DNA from: Pseudomonadota bacterium
Lineage (GTDB): Bacteria > Pseudomonadota > Alphaproteobacteria > Caulobacterales > Caulobacteraceae
Assembly (NCBI GenBank): GCA_023416055.1
Contig: JAEZIH010000082.1
Span: 1-11,142, forward strand
Direction: 5' to 3'
DNA: 11,142 nt
Part shown: positions 1-6,410 of the stretch, piece after piece
Layout of the letters: every line of letters starts with the position of its first letter
How positions within the stretch are numbered: position 1 is the first letter of the stretch
The notes under the pieces: generated by a model
What the model saw: the letters and a program-made list of their open reading frames with translations, nothing else
What the model was told of the DNA's origin: nothing
Databases searched by the model: none
Made by a program: the position numbers and the translations under genes

Positions 1-83
1 CGGGCCGGGGACGCCAAGAGACGGTCCGAAGCTTTCAGCGTCGCTCGCCGCGTGTCGCGCCGGGCCTGATGGAGAAACCGCGG

Positions 84-527
<444 letters not shown>

Positions 528-551
528 GCCCGGCGCCTGTTCAGAAATCAG

Positions 552-580
552 GGCCGCGTCCGGAAGGGCGCGGCCTTTTT
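552..580 (+). terminator. Rho-independent terminator after exbD
   Basis: GGCCGCG (552-558) pairs with CGCGGCC (569-575). The stem extends inward through TCC/GGG, with one G-U pair, to a GGAA loop of the GNRA type, giving about ten base pairs. Five T residues (576-580) follow directly. It lies 24 bases after the exbD stop and separates that operon from the small gene at 749. Confidence 0.85.
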
Positions 581-717
581 CGTGGCCGCACCGGCTGGCC
601 GAACTGTGTACGGCAGCGACCTATGATTCGCCTCCCGGGAAGCGTAGGATCACGACATGGCGGGCTGTGACGATCAGGCGCCCGCGGCTGGAAGAGATCG
701 GTAAAGCACGCCGCACA

Positions 718-741
718 CTCCCGCCTCATCGGCTTCGGGAG
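718..741 (+). promoter_or_regulatory. Hairpin overlapping the ribosome site of the small gene at 749
   Basis: CTCCCG (718-723) is a perfect inverted repeat of CGGGAG (736-741), with a 12-base loop. The right arm is the best ribosome binding site for the GTG start at 749. If the RNA folds this way, the ribosome site is paired. A six-pair stem can arise by chance in DNA this GC-rich, so a regulatory role is only inferred. Confidence 0.3.
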
Positions 742-748
742 TTTCGCC

Positions 749-946
749 GTGACCTACATCTGCTTCATCGAATCCAACATCCTGTCCGTTCCGCACATGG
801 AGCCCCTGGGCGCGCTGAGCGCCGAGGAGGCGCGCGACGAGGCGCGTCGATTGCTGCGCAACCACGCAAGCGGCATCGCCGCCCACGTGTTCGCGGGCGA
901 GGAATGCGTCCACACCATTCGCGTGGATGAGCTGGAAGGGGCCTGA
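749..946 (+). CDS. Small conserved-looking protein of unknown function
   Basis: A 65-residue cytoplasmic protein with no signal peptide or membrane segment. Its pattern suggests a small beta-alpha-beta fold: a hydrophobic start (TYICFIES), an acidic/basic amphipathic helix around residues 24-40 (SAEEARDEARRLLRNH), then a strand region AAHVF and a further strand near CVHTIRV. The start is GTG at 749, seven bases after CGGGAG. Third-position GC and the amino-acid mix look like real coding sequence. It stands alone between the exbD terminator and the MotE-like gene, which converges on it with only six bases between the stop codons. I do not recognise a named family. The layout resembles small alphaproteobacterial DUF6894-like proteins, but I do not see enough to assign it. 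Confidence 0.6.
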   Translation: MTYICFIESNILSVPHMEPLGALSAEEARDEARRLLRNHASGIAAHVFAGEECVHTIRVDELEGA

Positions 947-952
947 GCGCCT

Positions 953-1825
953 CTACTGGACAGACTGGCGCGGCTGGTCTGAGCGGGCCGGCGCGTTGGC
1001 GGCCGGCTGGTAGGGCCGCTCGCCGGTGGGCTCCGCCTGGGTCGGCGTCGGCGCGGGCGACGGGGTGCGCGCCGCGGGTCGAGCCGCGGGCGGGGCGGCG
1101 CGGCGGGCTGCAGGACGCGCTGCAGGCGCAGGCTCCCGGGCGGCAGGCTGTTCGGCCGGAGCCTCGGCGGCGGTCAGGACGGCGGCGTCCTCAGCCGCGG
1201 CTGCACGGGCGGCCAGCTGGCTCTGGGCGGCGAAGCGGGCCGCCAGCTTCTCGGTCAGCACGCGGGCGGCGGCCGGATCCATCTGGGCGAGGATCGGGGC
1301 CAGCGAACGCGGCCGCATGGCGGCGGCCACCGGCAGGCGGACATCGTCGTCGAGGGTGGCGAACACCCGCGCCGCCTCGCGCGGCCGCATCGCCGAATAC
1401 ACGGCCACGAGGCGATCAATCTCGGCCTTCTCGCGCTCACCGACCTGCCCCAGCAGGGCCTGCACTTCCGCCTTCACCGATTCGAGCGCCTGCACCTTGG
1501 CGTCCAGCTTCTGCTCGGCCGCGGTCATCAGGGGCAGCATGGAGGCGAGGTCGGCGTCGCGAGCGTCCAGCTCGTCGCGGCGTTTGGAGAGCGACTGGAT
1601 GATGCGCAACTCGGCCGGCGAGATGCCGGCCTGCTGGGCCAGCTGCTCGGGCGTGAGGGCGCAGACAGCCGCGGCGGGCACGGTTTCGGCAGCGGCCGGC
1701 ACCGCCTCCTCGGCCCAGGCCTTGGCGCCTTCGAACAGGCCGGGCGCGACGCCGACGGCGCGGACCACGACCACCCCGCCGATGGCGACGGCGATCAGGG
1801 GCAGAAGGCGGGGAATCTTGCTCAT
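953..1825 (-). CDS. MotE-like periplasmic flagellar protein (MgtE_N-type domain)
   Basis: The 290-residue protein has an N-terminal membrane anchor or signal segment at about residues 7-28, an Ala-rich spacer, and a coiled coil at about 75-140 (KRRDELDARDADL onward). A domain at about 142-195 follows, with the paired pattern YSAMRPREAARVFATLDDDV and AAAMRPRSLAPILAQMDP. That pattern is typical of MotE, a periplasmic protein reported to stabilise MotC in rhizobia, and of the related MgtE N-terminal domain. The last 85 or so residues are an Ala/Pro/Arg-rich tail, probably disordered. It is the last gene of the fliL-fliM operon, 34 bases after the DUF6468 gene. The ribosome site before ATG 1825 is weak. 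Its place after fliM supports a motor or basal-body role. No motC is visible here, so calling it a true MotE orthologue is inference. Confidence 0.75.
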   Translation of the reverse strand: MSKIPRLLPLIAVAIGGVVVVRAVGVAPGLFEGAKAWAEEAVPAAAETVPAAAVCALTPEQLAQQAGISPAELRIIQSLSKRRDELDARDADLASMLPLMTAAEQKLDAKVQALESVKAEVQALLGQVGEREKAEIDRLVAVYSAMRPREAARVFATLDDDVRLPVAAAMRPRSLAPILAQMDPAAARVLTEKLAARFAAQSQLAARAAAAEDAAVLTAAEAPAEQPAAREPAPAARPAARRAAPPAARPAARTPSPAPTPTQAEPTGERPYQPAANAPARSDQPRQSVQ

Positions 1826-1859
1826 GATCGAACTCGAAAGAGTGAGGGAGCCGCGCGGA

Positions 1860-2405
1860 TCAGGCCGCGAACAGGTCTTCGTCGAGACTGCGGCGGGCGC
1901 GGTTGAGGCTTTGCTTCGCGGATTGGTTAGCGGTCATGGCGCCGAGGATGGCGGCGACGTTCGAGCCGCCGGGGGCGCGGCCGCGGGTCGGGGCGGCGAG
2001 GCCCTGGATGCGTTCCGCCAAGGCCGCCATGCGCACGGCGCGTTCGTCCTCCACCGCAACCGGTGCGGGGGTCTGCACCGGAGCGGGCGCGGGCGCGGCC
2101 CGGACGGGCTCGGCGGCCGCAGGCGCCGAAACCGGGCCGCGGGCGATCAGGGCTTCCAACTGCGCCTTGACCTCGCGGGCCTTGATGATGCGGTCGTGCA
2201 GCAGGTCCGTCTCCTGCCCTGAGGCGCGCAGCGAGGCCAGGGCGGCCTCGGCGCGACCCGCGGCGGCGTTCAGCTCGCCCACCGCCGAGGCGAAGGCCTG
2301 CTGGCCCTCGCGCAGGGTCGTCAGCTTGCGCTCCAGCCGGACGCCGTAGCCCAGGGCCGCGACCAGCAGCAGCATCAGGACGCCGTCGAGGATCATGCCG
2401 GTCAT
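1860..2405 (-). CDS. DUF6468 flagellar-operon membrane protein
   Basis: A 181-residue protein with one N-terminal membrane segment (residues 5-20, ILDGVLMLLLVAALGY), then a long amphipathic helix or coiled coil at about 22-90 containing ELNAAAGRAEAALASLRASG and LLHDRIIKAREVKAQLEALI. An Ala/Pro linker (about 91-118) follows, then a short C-terminal helical motif ending in ARRSLDEDLFAA. This matches my memory of the DUF6468 family found next to fliM in many alphaproteobacteria. Its molecular role is not known to me. Its ATG shares a base with the fliM stop (TGATG), and GAAGGGAAGA lies just upstream inside fliM, so translation is probably coupled to fliM. An inner-membrane scaffold near the C-ring or stator would fit, but that is only inference. 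Confidence 0.75.
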   Translation of the reverse strand: MTGMILDGVLMLLLVAALGYGVRLERKLTTLREGQQAFASAVGELNAAAGRAEAALASLRASGQETDLLHDRIIKAREVKAQLEALIARGPVSAPAAAEPVRAAPAPAPVQTPAPVAVEDERAVRMAALAERIQGLAAPTRGRAPGGSNVAAILGAMTANQSAKQSLNRARRSLDEDLFAA

Positions 2406-3466
2406 CAGCGTCTTCCCTTCGCGAGGCTGGAGGCCGTCTCCACATCGATCGGCGCCTCGACGCGGATGGCGATGTGCTGGCCCTTGCGGCCCATGCGGCC
2501 GGTGGTGAGCGGGATGGAGCCGGCGCGGATAGAGATGTCCGAGTCGGGCGTGGCGTTGAGCATCAAGGTGTCGCCGACCTTGAGGTCGAGGACCTTGGAC
2601 AGCGGCAGCTGCTGTTCGTCGAGCACGGCGCGCACCTCGGTGCCCGTGGTCCAGAGCTCGGTGGCCAGGTGGCCTTCCCAGATGTTGTCGCGGCCGAACT
2701 TCTCGCCCATGAACTGCTGCAGCAGCATCTTCCGGATGGGCTCCAGCGTGGCGTAGGGCAGCAGCAGTTCGATGCGCCCTCCCCGGTCCTCCATGTCGAT
2801 GCGCAGCTTGACCAGGATCGCCGCATTGGCGGGACGCGCGATGGCGGCGAAGCGCGGGTTGGTCTCCAGCCGGTCGAGGTTGAAATGCACCGGCGTCAGC
2901 GGCTCGAAGGCCGCGCGGGCGTCGTTCAGCACGACCTCGACCATGCGCTGGACCAACACCCGCTCGATAGTGGTGTAGGGCCGGCCCTCGATGCGCAGGG
3001 CGGCGGTGCCGCGGCGGCCGCCCAGCAGCACGTCTACGATCGAATAGATCAGGTTCGAATCGACCGTCAGCAGGCCGTAGTTGTCCAGCTCCTCGGCCCG
3101 GAACACCGCCAGGATGGCCGGCAGGGGGATGGAGTTCAGATAGTCGCCGAAGCGGATCGAGGATATGTTGTCGAGGCTGACCTCGACGTTGTCCGAGGTG
3201 AAGTTGCGCAGCGAGGTCGTCATCAGCCGCACCAGGCGGTCGAAGACGATCTCGAGCATCGGCAGGCGCTCGTAGGAGACCAGGGCCGAGTTGATGATGG
3301 CGCGGATGCCGGTGCGCTCGGACCCGTCGTCGTCGCCGAGATCAAAGCCCAGCAGGCTGTCGATCTCGTCCTGGTTCAGCACCCGCTCGGACAGGACGGG
3401 CTGCTCCGTCTCCGGGAGGGCCTCGTCCAGCGGATCGGGATCGTCGGCGAAGGCCGCGTCGGTCAT
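2405..3466 (-). CDS. fliM: Flagellar motor switch protein FliM
   Basis: FliM is the C-ring protein that receives CheY-P and, with FliG and FliN, sets rotor direction. At 353 residues it shows all three family parts. The CheY-binding peptide is VLNQDEIDSLLGF (29-41). The CheC-like middle domain (about 50-240) includes VEVSLDNISSIRFGDYLNSI and SNLIYSIVDVLLGG. The C-terminal SpoA/FliN-like domain (about 270-340) includes LPLSKVLDLKVGDTLML and ends near GQHIAIRVE. The CheY peptide is preceded by an acidic, Pro-containing extension of about 28 residues, whereas in enterobacteria it sits at the very N terminus. The start ATG lies one base after the fliL stop, and the stop overlaps the start of the DUF6468 gene, so fliL, fliM and DUF6468 are one translationally packed unit. 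Identification is secure. Confidence 0.97.
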   Translation of the reverse strand: MTDAAFADDPDPLDEALPETEQPVLSERVLNQDEIDSLLGFDLGDDDGSERTGIRAIINSALVSYERLPMLEIVFDRLVRLMTTSLRNFTSDNVEVSLDNISSIRFGDYLNSIPLPAILAVFRAEELDNYGLLTVDSNLIYSIVDVLLGGRRGTAALRIEGRPYTTIERVLVQRMVEVVLNDARAAFEPLTPVHFNLDRLETNPRFAAIARPANAAILVKLRIDMEDRGGRIELLLPYATLEPIRKMLLQQFMGEKFGRDNIWEGHLATELWTTGTEVRAVLDEQQLPLSKVLDLKVGDTLMLNATPDSDISIRAGSIPLTTGRMGRKGQHIAIRVEAPIDVETASSLAKGRR

Positions 3467-3467
3467 G

Positions 3468-4103
3468 CTAGTTCACCAGCATTTCTTCGATCAGCACGGC
3501 GTCGACCTTGCCGGGCGCGGCGATCAGGTTGACGCGGCGCAGGATCTCGGCGCGCAACTGGAAGCTGCCAGCCGAACCCGCCAGGTCCTCGGGGCGCAGT
3601 TCGCGCAGGAAGGTCTGGAACATGTCGTGCATGCGCGGCATCTCGGCCTGAAGGTGCTCGGCCAGGGCGTGGTCGCGCATCTCCAGCGTCAGCTTGAGCT
3701 TGAGATAGGTCGGCCGGCCGCCGGTCCCCTGGATGTTCACCGTCATGTCGGGGAGGGTGTAGAAGACGACCCCGTCCGGGCCCTCGGCGATGACGCCGAG
3801 CGCGGGATTGGCCTCGCCCGAGCCGCCGCCGTGGCCGCCGCCGGACTTCTTCTTGGGAGCGGCATGGCTGGAAGGCGCAGGCGCGTGACCGTCGTCGGCC
3901 GCAGCGGCCTTGGGCTGCATCAGGAAGAAGGCTGCGCCCCCTCCCCCGCCCAGCAGGACCAGGGCCGCGGGGACGATGATGAACAGCAGGGGCACCTTTT
4001 TCTTCGGCGCGGCGTCGCCGTCGACGCTCTCGCCATCAGCGACGGCCGGCAGGTTGGCGTCATCGCCGGCCGCCGCGCCCTTCTTCTTGCCGAACTTGAA
4101 CAT
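3468..4103 (-). CDS. fliL: Flagellar basal body-associated protein FliL
   Basis: FliL is a single-pass inner-membrane protein around the stator that supports torque and stator stability. With the start at ATG 4103 it has 211 residues: a Lys-rich cytoplasmic N terminus (MFKFGKKKG), one membrane span at about 37-62 (VPLLFIIVPAALVLL, then GGGGGAAFFLM), a Gly/Ser/His-rich periplasmic linker (about 70-103), and the FliL domain to the C terminus. The domain includes FYTLPDMTVNIQG and YLKLKLTLEMRD. An in-frame ATG at 4133 would add ten residues, but the sequence before it has no ribosome site. MFKFGKKK also reads like a normal cytoplasmic FliL start, so I prefer 4103, although its own ribosome site (GGGGCGG) is weak. 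It is the first gene of the leftward operon, and the CtrA-like box at 4149-4163 lies upstream. Confidence 0.92.
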   Translation of the reverse strand: MFKFGKKKGAAAGDDANLPAVADGESVDGDAAPKKKVPLLFIIVPAALVLLGGGGGAAFFLMQPKAAAADDGHAPAPSSHAAPKKKSGGGHGGGSGEANPALGVIAEGPDGVVFYTLPDMTVNIQGTGGRPTYLKLKLTLEMRDHALAEHLQAEMPRMHDMFQTFLRELRPEDLAGSAGSFQLRAEILRRVNLIAAPGKVDAVLIEEMLVN

Positions 4104-4148
4104 GCCGCCGCCCCGGGAATCTCTCAGTCCCATTCGAGAGGCTTTTGG

Positions 4149-4163
4149 TTAACGAGGCGTTTA
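4149..4163 (-). promoter_or_regulatory. CtrA-like box upstream of fliL
   Basis: On the plus strand this reads TTAA-cgaggcg-TTTA, one mismatch from the TTAA-N7-TTAA site of the cell-cycle regulator CtrA. On the minus strand, facing fliL, it reads TAAA-N7-TTAACC. Caulobacter fliL-fliM is an early, CtrA-dependent flagellar operon, so position and orientation fit. I could not identify a convincing -10 element downstream. Confidence 0.6.
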
Positions 4164-4166
4164 GAG

Positions 4167-4183
4167 CCGGCAAAACCTGCCGG
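4167..4183. promoter_or_regulatory. FlbD-like (ftr) inverted repeat, enhancer of flgF
   Basis: CCGGCA-AAACC-TGCCGG is a perfect six-base inverted repeat around a five-base spacer. From memory, the Caulobacter ftr elements bound by the NtrC-like activator FlbD are built on CGGCA/TGCCG half-sites. Its centre is about 88 bases before the predicted sigma-54 transcription start, the usual distance for a sigma-54 enhancer. It is only three bases from the CtrA-like box, so it might also influence fliL. Confidence 0.6.
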
Positions 4184-4237
4184 GCGCCAAGGCTGGCTTT
4201 GCGGCTCAAATGCCCGCTGCGACTGGGTTAACCCTAC

Positions 4238-4253
4238 TGGCACGGCCGTTGCG
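4238..4253 (+). promoter_or_regulatory. Sigma-54 promoter of the flgFGAH operon
   Basis: TGGCACG-gccg-TTGCG matches the RpoN consensus TGGCACG-N4-TTGCW at all core bases. The GG of the -24 element is at 4239-4240 and the GC of the -12 element at 4251-4252. Transcription should start near 4263, sixteen bases before the GTG start of flgF. This placement also rules out longer FlgF starts that lie upstream of the promoter. A perfect palindrome, GGGTTAACCC (4225-4234), lies just before it. I found no clear IHF site between the enhancer and this promoter. Confidence 0.9.
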
Positions 4254-4278
4254 AGGACCGGGGCGAAAGGAGCCGCCC

Positions 4279-5016
4279 GTGGAAAACGCCGCCTATGTCG
4301 GACTGTCCCGCCAGATGACGCTGCGCCGCGAACTCGACATCGTGGCCAACAACATCGCCAACGCCGACACCACCGGCTTCAAGGTCGAGCAGCTGCTGCT
4401 GGGCGAGGAAGTCGGCGAGCGTGCGCGCAACCTCTACGTCCGCCCGGGCGTCAGCTTCGTCATGGACAACGGCGTCGGCCGCGACTTCGGCCAGGGCCCG
4501 CTGGAGCAGACCGGCCGGGTGCTGGACTTCGCCGTCGAGGGCGAGGGCGCCTTCTTCGTGGTGCGCGACGGCGTGGGCGAGGGCTACACCCGCGACGGCG
4601 CCTTCACTCTCGACCCGGAAGGCCGTCTGACCACCCAAGGCGGCGCGGCGGTTCAGGGCGACGGCGGCGACGTCGTTCTCGATCCGCTGCTCGGCCAGCC
4701 CGCCGTGGCCGCCGACGGGACCATCAGCCAGAACGGCCAGCCGGTCGGCCGGCTCAGCGTCGTCCGCTTCGACACCCTGGCCGTGCTCGAGAAGAGCGGC
4801 GACGGCCTGTACCGCAACGCCTCCAACGCCGCCCCCGTCGCCGCCAACGACGTGCAGGTGCGCCAGGGCATGCTGGAAGGCTCCAACGTCAATCCGATCC
4901 TCGAGATCACCAACCTGATCGAGATCCAGCGCGCCTACGAGAGCGTGTCGAAGATGATCGAGAACACCAACGACCTGTCCCGCCGCGCCGTCGAGCGCCT
5001 GGGCCGGGCCGCCTAA
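4279..5016 (+). CDS. flgF: Flagellar proximal rod protein FlgF
   Basis: FlgF is a proximal-rod subunit of the flagellar basal body, exported by the flagellar type III system. The 245-residue protein begins with an amphipathic helix and the rod/hook signature IVANNIANADTTGFK (21-35). It ends with the matching C-terminal helix, EGSNVNPILEITNLIEIQRA, followed by a long coiled region to the terminus. The middle shows the FlgF/FlgG beta-rich domain, with VLDFAVEGEGAFFVV and a YTRDGAF-type motif. The start is GTG 4279, chosen because AAAGGAG lies six bases upstream and the protein then begins MENAAYVGLSRQM, as in relatives. Longer in-frame starts lie before the promoter. It is the first gene of the rightward operon and has no secretion-type signal peptide, as expected for a type III substrate. 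Confidence 0.96.
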   Translation: MENAAYVGLSRQMTLRRELDIVANNIANADTTGFKVEQLLLGEEVGERARNLYVRPGVSFVMDNGVGRDFGQGPLEQTGRVLDFAVEGEGAFFVVRDGVGEGYTRDGAFTLDPEGRLTTQGGAAVQGDGGDVVLDPLLGQPAVAADGTISQNGQPVGRLSVVRFDTLAVLEKSGDGLYRNASNAAPVAANDVQVRQGMLEGSNVNPILEITNLIEIQRAYESVSKMIENTNDLSRRAVERLGRAA

Positions 5017-5028
5017 GGAGAACCGCAC

Positions 5029-5817
5029 ATGAGAGCGCTCAGGACCGCCGCCTCGGGCATGGCCGCCCAGCAGCTGAACGTGGAGGTCATCTCCAACAAC
5101 ATCGCCAACATGAACACGGTCGGCTTCAAGCGTCAGCGGGCCGAGTTCCAGGACCTGCTGTACCAGAACGTCGAACGGATGGGCGCGCAGTCGTCCACCC
5201 AGGGCACGGTGGTGCCTACGGGCATCCAGATCGGCGCCGGGGTCAAGGCCGGCTCGGTCTACCGCGTCACCGAACAGGGCACGCCGACCCAGACGGGCAA
5301 CCGCTACGACATGGCTGTCGACGGCCGCGGCTATTTCCAGATCCTGCTGCCCTCGGGCGAGACCGCCTACACCCGCGCCGGCAACTTCTCGGTCAACGGC
5401 GAGGGCCAGCTGGTCACCGACGACGGCTATGCGGTGCAGCCGAACATCTCGATCCCGCAGGACGCCATCGACGTGGTGGTGTCCAAGTCCGGGCAGGTCC
5501 AGGTTCTGACCCAGGGCGAGACCGAGCCGCAGGTCGTCGGCCAGATCGAACTGGCCAGCTTCTTCAACGAGGCGGGGCTCGAGGCCATCGGCGACAACCT
5601 GCTGCTGGAAACCGCCGCCTCCGGGCCCGCCAACGTCGGCACGCCGGGCGACGTCGGCTTCGGCCAGCTGCTGCAGGGCTACACCGAGGCTTCCAACGTA
5701 GACGCGGTGTCCGAGATCACCGCCCTGATCGTGGCCCAGCGGGCCTATGAGATGAACTCCAAGGTCATCACCACCGCCGACCAGATGCTGTCGGTCAGCG
5801 CGCAGGTGAAGTCGTGA
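5029..5817 (+). CDS. flgG: Flagellar distal rod protein FlgG
   Basis: FlgG forms the distal rod, the drive shaft that passes through the P and L rings. The 262-residue length is standard. The N-terminal rod signature is ISNNIANMNTVGFK (21-34). The FlgG-specific segment beginning GAQSSTQGTVVPTGIQIGAG is present; the related segment in Salmonella makes the rod straight where the hook is curved. The C-terminal helix carries NVDAVSEITALIVAQRAYEM and TTADQML. AAGGAGA lies six bases before the ATG, so the ribosome site is strong. The gene begins 12 bases after flgF, and its stop codon overlaps the GTG start of flgA by four bases, so flgG and flgA are likely translationally coupled. Confidence 0.97.
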   Translation: MRALRTAASGMAAQQLNVEVISNNIANMNTVGFKRQRAEFQDLLYQNVERMGAQSSTQGTVVPTGIQIGAGVKAGSVYRVTEQGTPTQTGNRYDMAVDGRGYFQILLPSGETAYTRAGNFSVNGEGQLVTDDGYAVQPNISIPQDAIDVVVSKSGQVQVLTQGETEPQVVGQIELASFFNEAGLEAIGDNLLLETAASGPANVGTPGDVGFGQLLQGYTEASNVDAVSEITALIVAQRAYEMNSKVITTADQMLSVSAQVKS

Positions 5818-6395
5818 GGGCCCTGATCGCCGCCGCCGCGGTCCTGCTGGCCGCCGCCCCCGCCCTGGCCGGGCCGGTCACCCTGAAGGCCAACCCCGTG
5901 GACGACGACGGCCAGGTCACCCTGGGCGAGCTGTTCGACGGGGCAGGCGCCGCCGCCGGCGTGGTGGTTGGATCGCGCACCGGCCCGTCGGTGGTGTTCG
6001 ACGCCGCCCAGCTGCAGGCGGTCGCCCGCCGCTCCGGGCTAGAGTGGGCAAATCCGACCGGGCTGCGCCGCGTGGTCGTGCGCCACTCGGCGGCCGCCCC
6101 GGGCGCGGCGCCCGCATCCATGACGGCCGCGGCTCCGACCCGCGCCGCCCCCGCCTACGCCGCCCGCGCCGAGCGGATCATCAGCCGCAACGACATCGTC
6201 GAGGTTTCCTACATGGCCGCCGGCGTGCGCCTGACCATCAGCGGCCGCGCCGAGGGCAATGCGGCCGAGGGCCAGCGCCTCGCCATCCGCAACCTGCAAT
6301 CGGGCCGCGTCTTTGACGCGGTAGCCGTCGCCCCCGGACGCGCCGTCGCCGGCCCGGCCGGCTCGCTCGCCTCCCAACAGTTCGCCGCCCGGTAA
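5814..6395 (+). CDS. flgA: Flagellar P-ring assembly chaperone FlgA
   Basis: FlgA is the periplasmic chaperone for assembly of the FlgI P-ring. The 193-residue protein has a clear Sec signal peptide (MRALIAAAAVLLAAAPALA, cleavage after A19). An N-terminal domain follows with TLGELFDGAG and LQAVARRSGLEWANP. An Ala/Pro linker at about 94-120 separates it from the C-terminal SAF-like domain (about 121-180), which has ISRNDIVEVSYMAAGVRLTI, an A-x-G-x-x-A-x-x-G-Q-x-L segment, then IRNLQSGRVFDAVA. It starts with GTG inside the last codons of flgG (GTGA overlap). flgI is not in this window, so its substrate must be encoded elsewhere. FlgA sequences diverge strongly, so the call rests on domain pattern plus operon position; together these make it secure. 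Confidence 0.9.
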   Translation: MRALIAAAAVLLAAAPALAGPVTLKANPVDDDGQVTLGELFDGAGAAAGVVVGSRTGPSVVFDAAQLQAVARRSGLEWANPTGLRRVVVRHSAAAPGAAPASMTAAAPTRAAPAYAARAERIISRNDIVEVSYMAAGVRLTISGRAEGNAAEGQRLAIRNLQSGRVFDAVAVAPGRAVAGPAGSLASQQFAAR

Positions 6396-6410
6396 AGGGA
6401 AACAGTACCC

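Noticed and set aside
1..69. Short frame from the left edge ending at TGA 67-69, overlapping ATG 69; possible end of an upstream exbB-like gene
   Set aside because: Only about 22 very basic residues are visible, with no family feature. The position fits an upstream partner, but nothing in the residues supports a call.
622..627. TATGAT, a good -10 element upstream of the small gene at 749
   Set aside because: No acceptable -35 hexamer at 16-18 bases, and the distance to the start codon is long; one hexamer is not enough for a promoter.
1026..2222. Plus-strand open frame of about 398 codons opposite the MotE-like and DUF6468 genes
   Set aside because: Low-complexity Ala/Arg/Ser product with no ribosome site; antisense shadow.
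4210..4278. Longer FlgF start at ATG 4210
   Set aside because: It lies upstream of the sigma-54 promoter and adds residues unlike rod proteins; GTG 4279 has a strong ribosome site and the family N terminus.
3291..5750. Long plus-strand open frame of about 819 codons through fliL and flgF/flgG
   Set aside because: Arg/Gly/Ala/Pro-rich shadow of real genes on both strands, typical of GC-rich DNA; it ignores well-supported flagellar genes.
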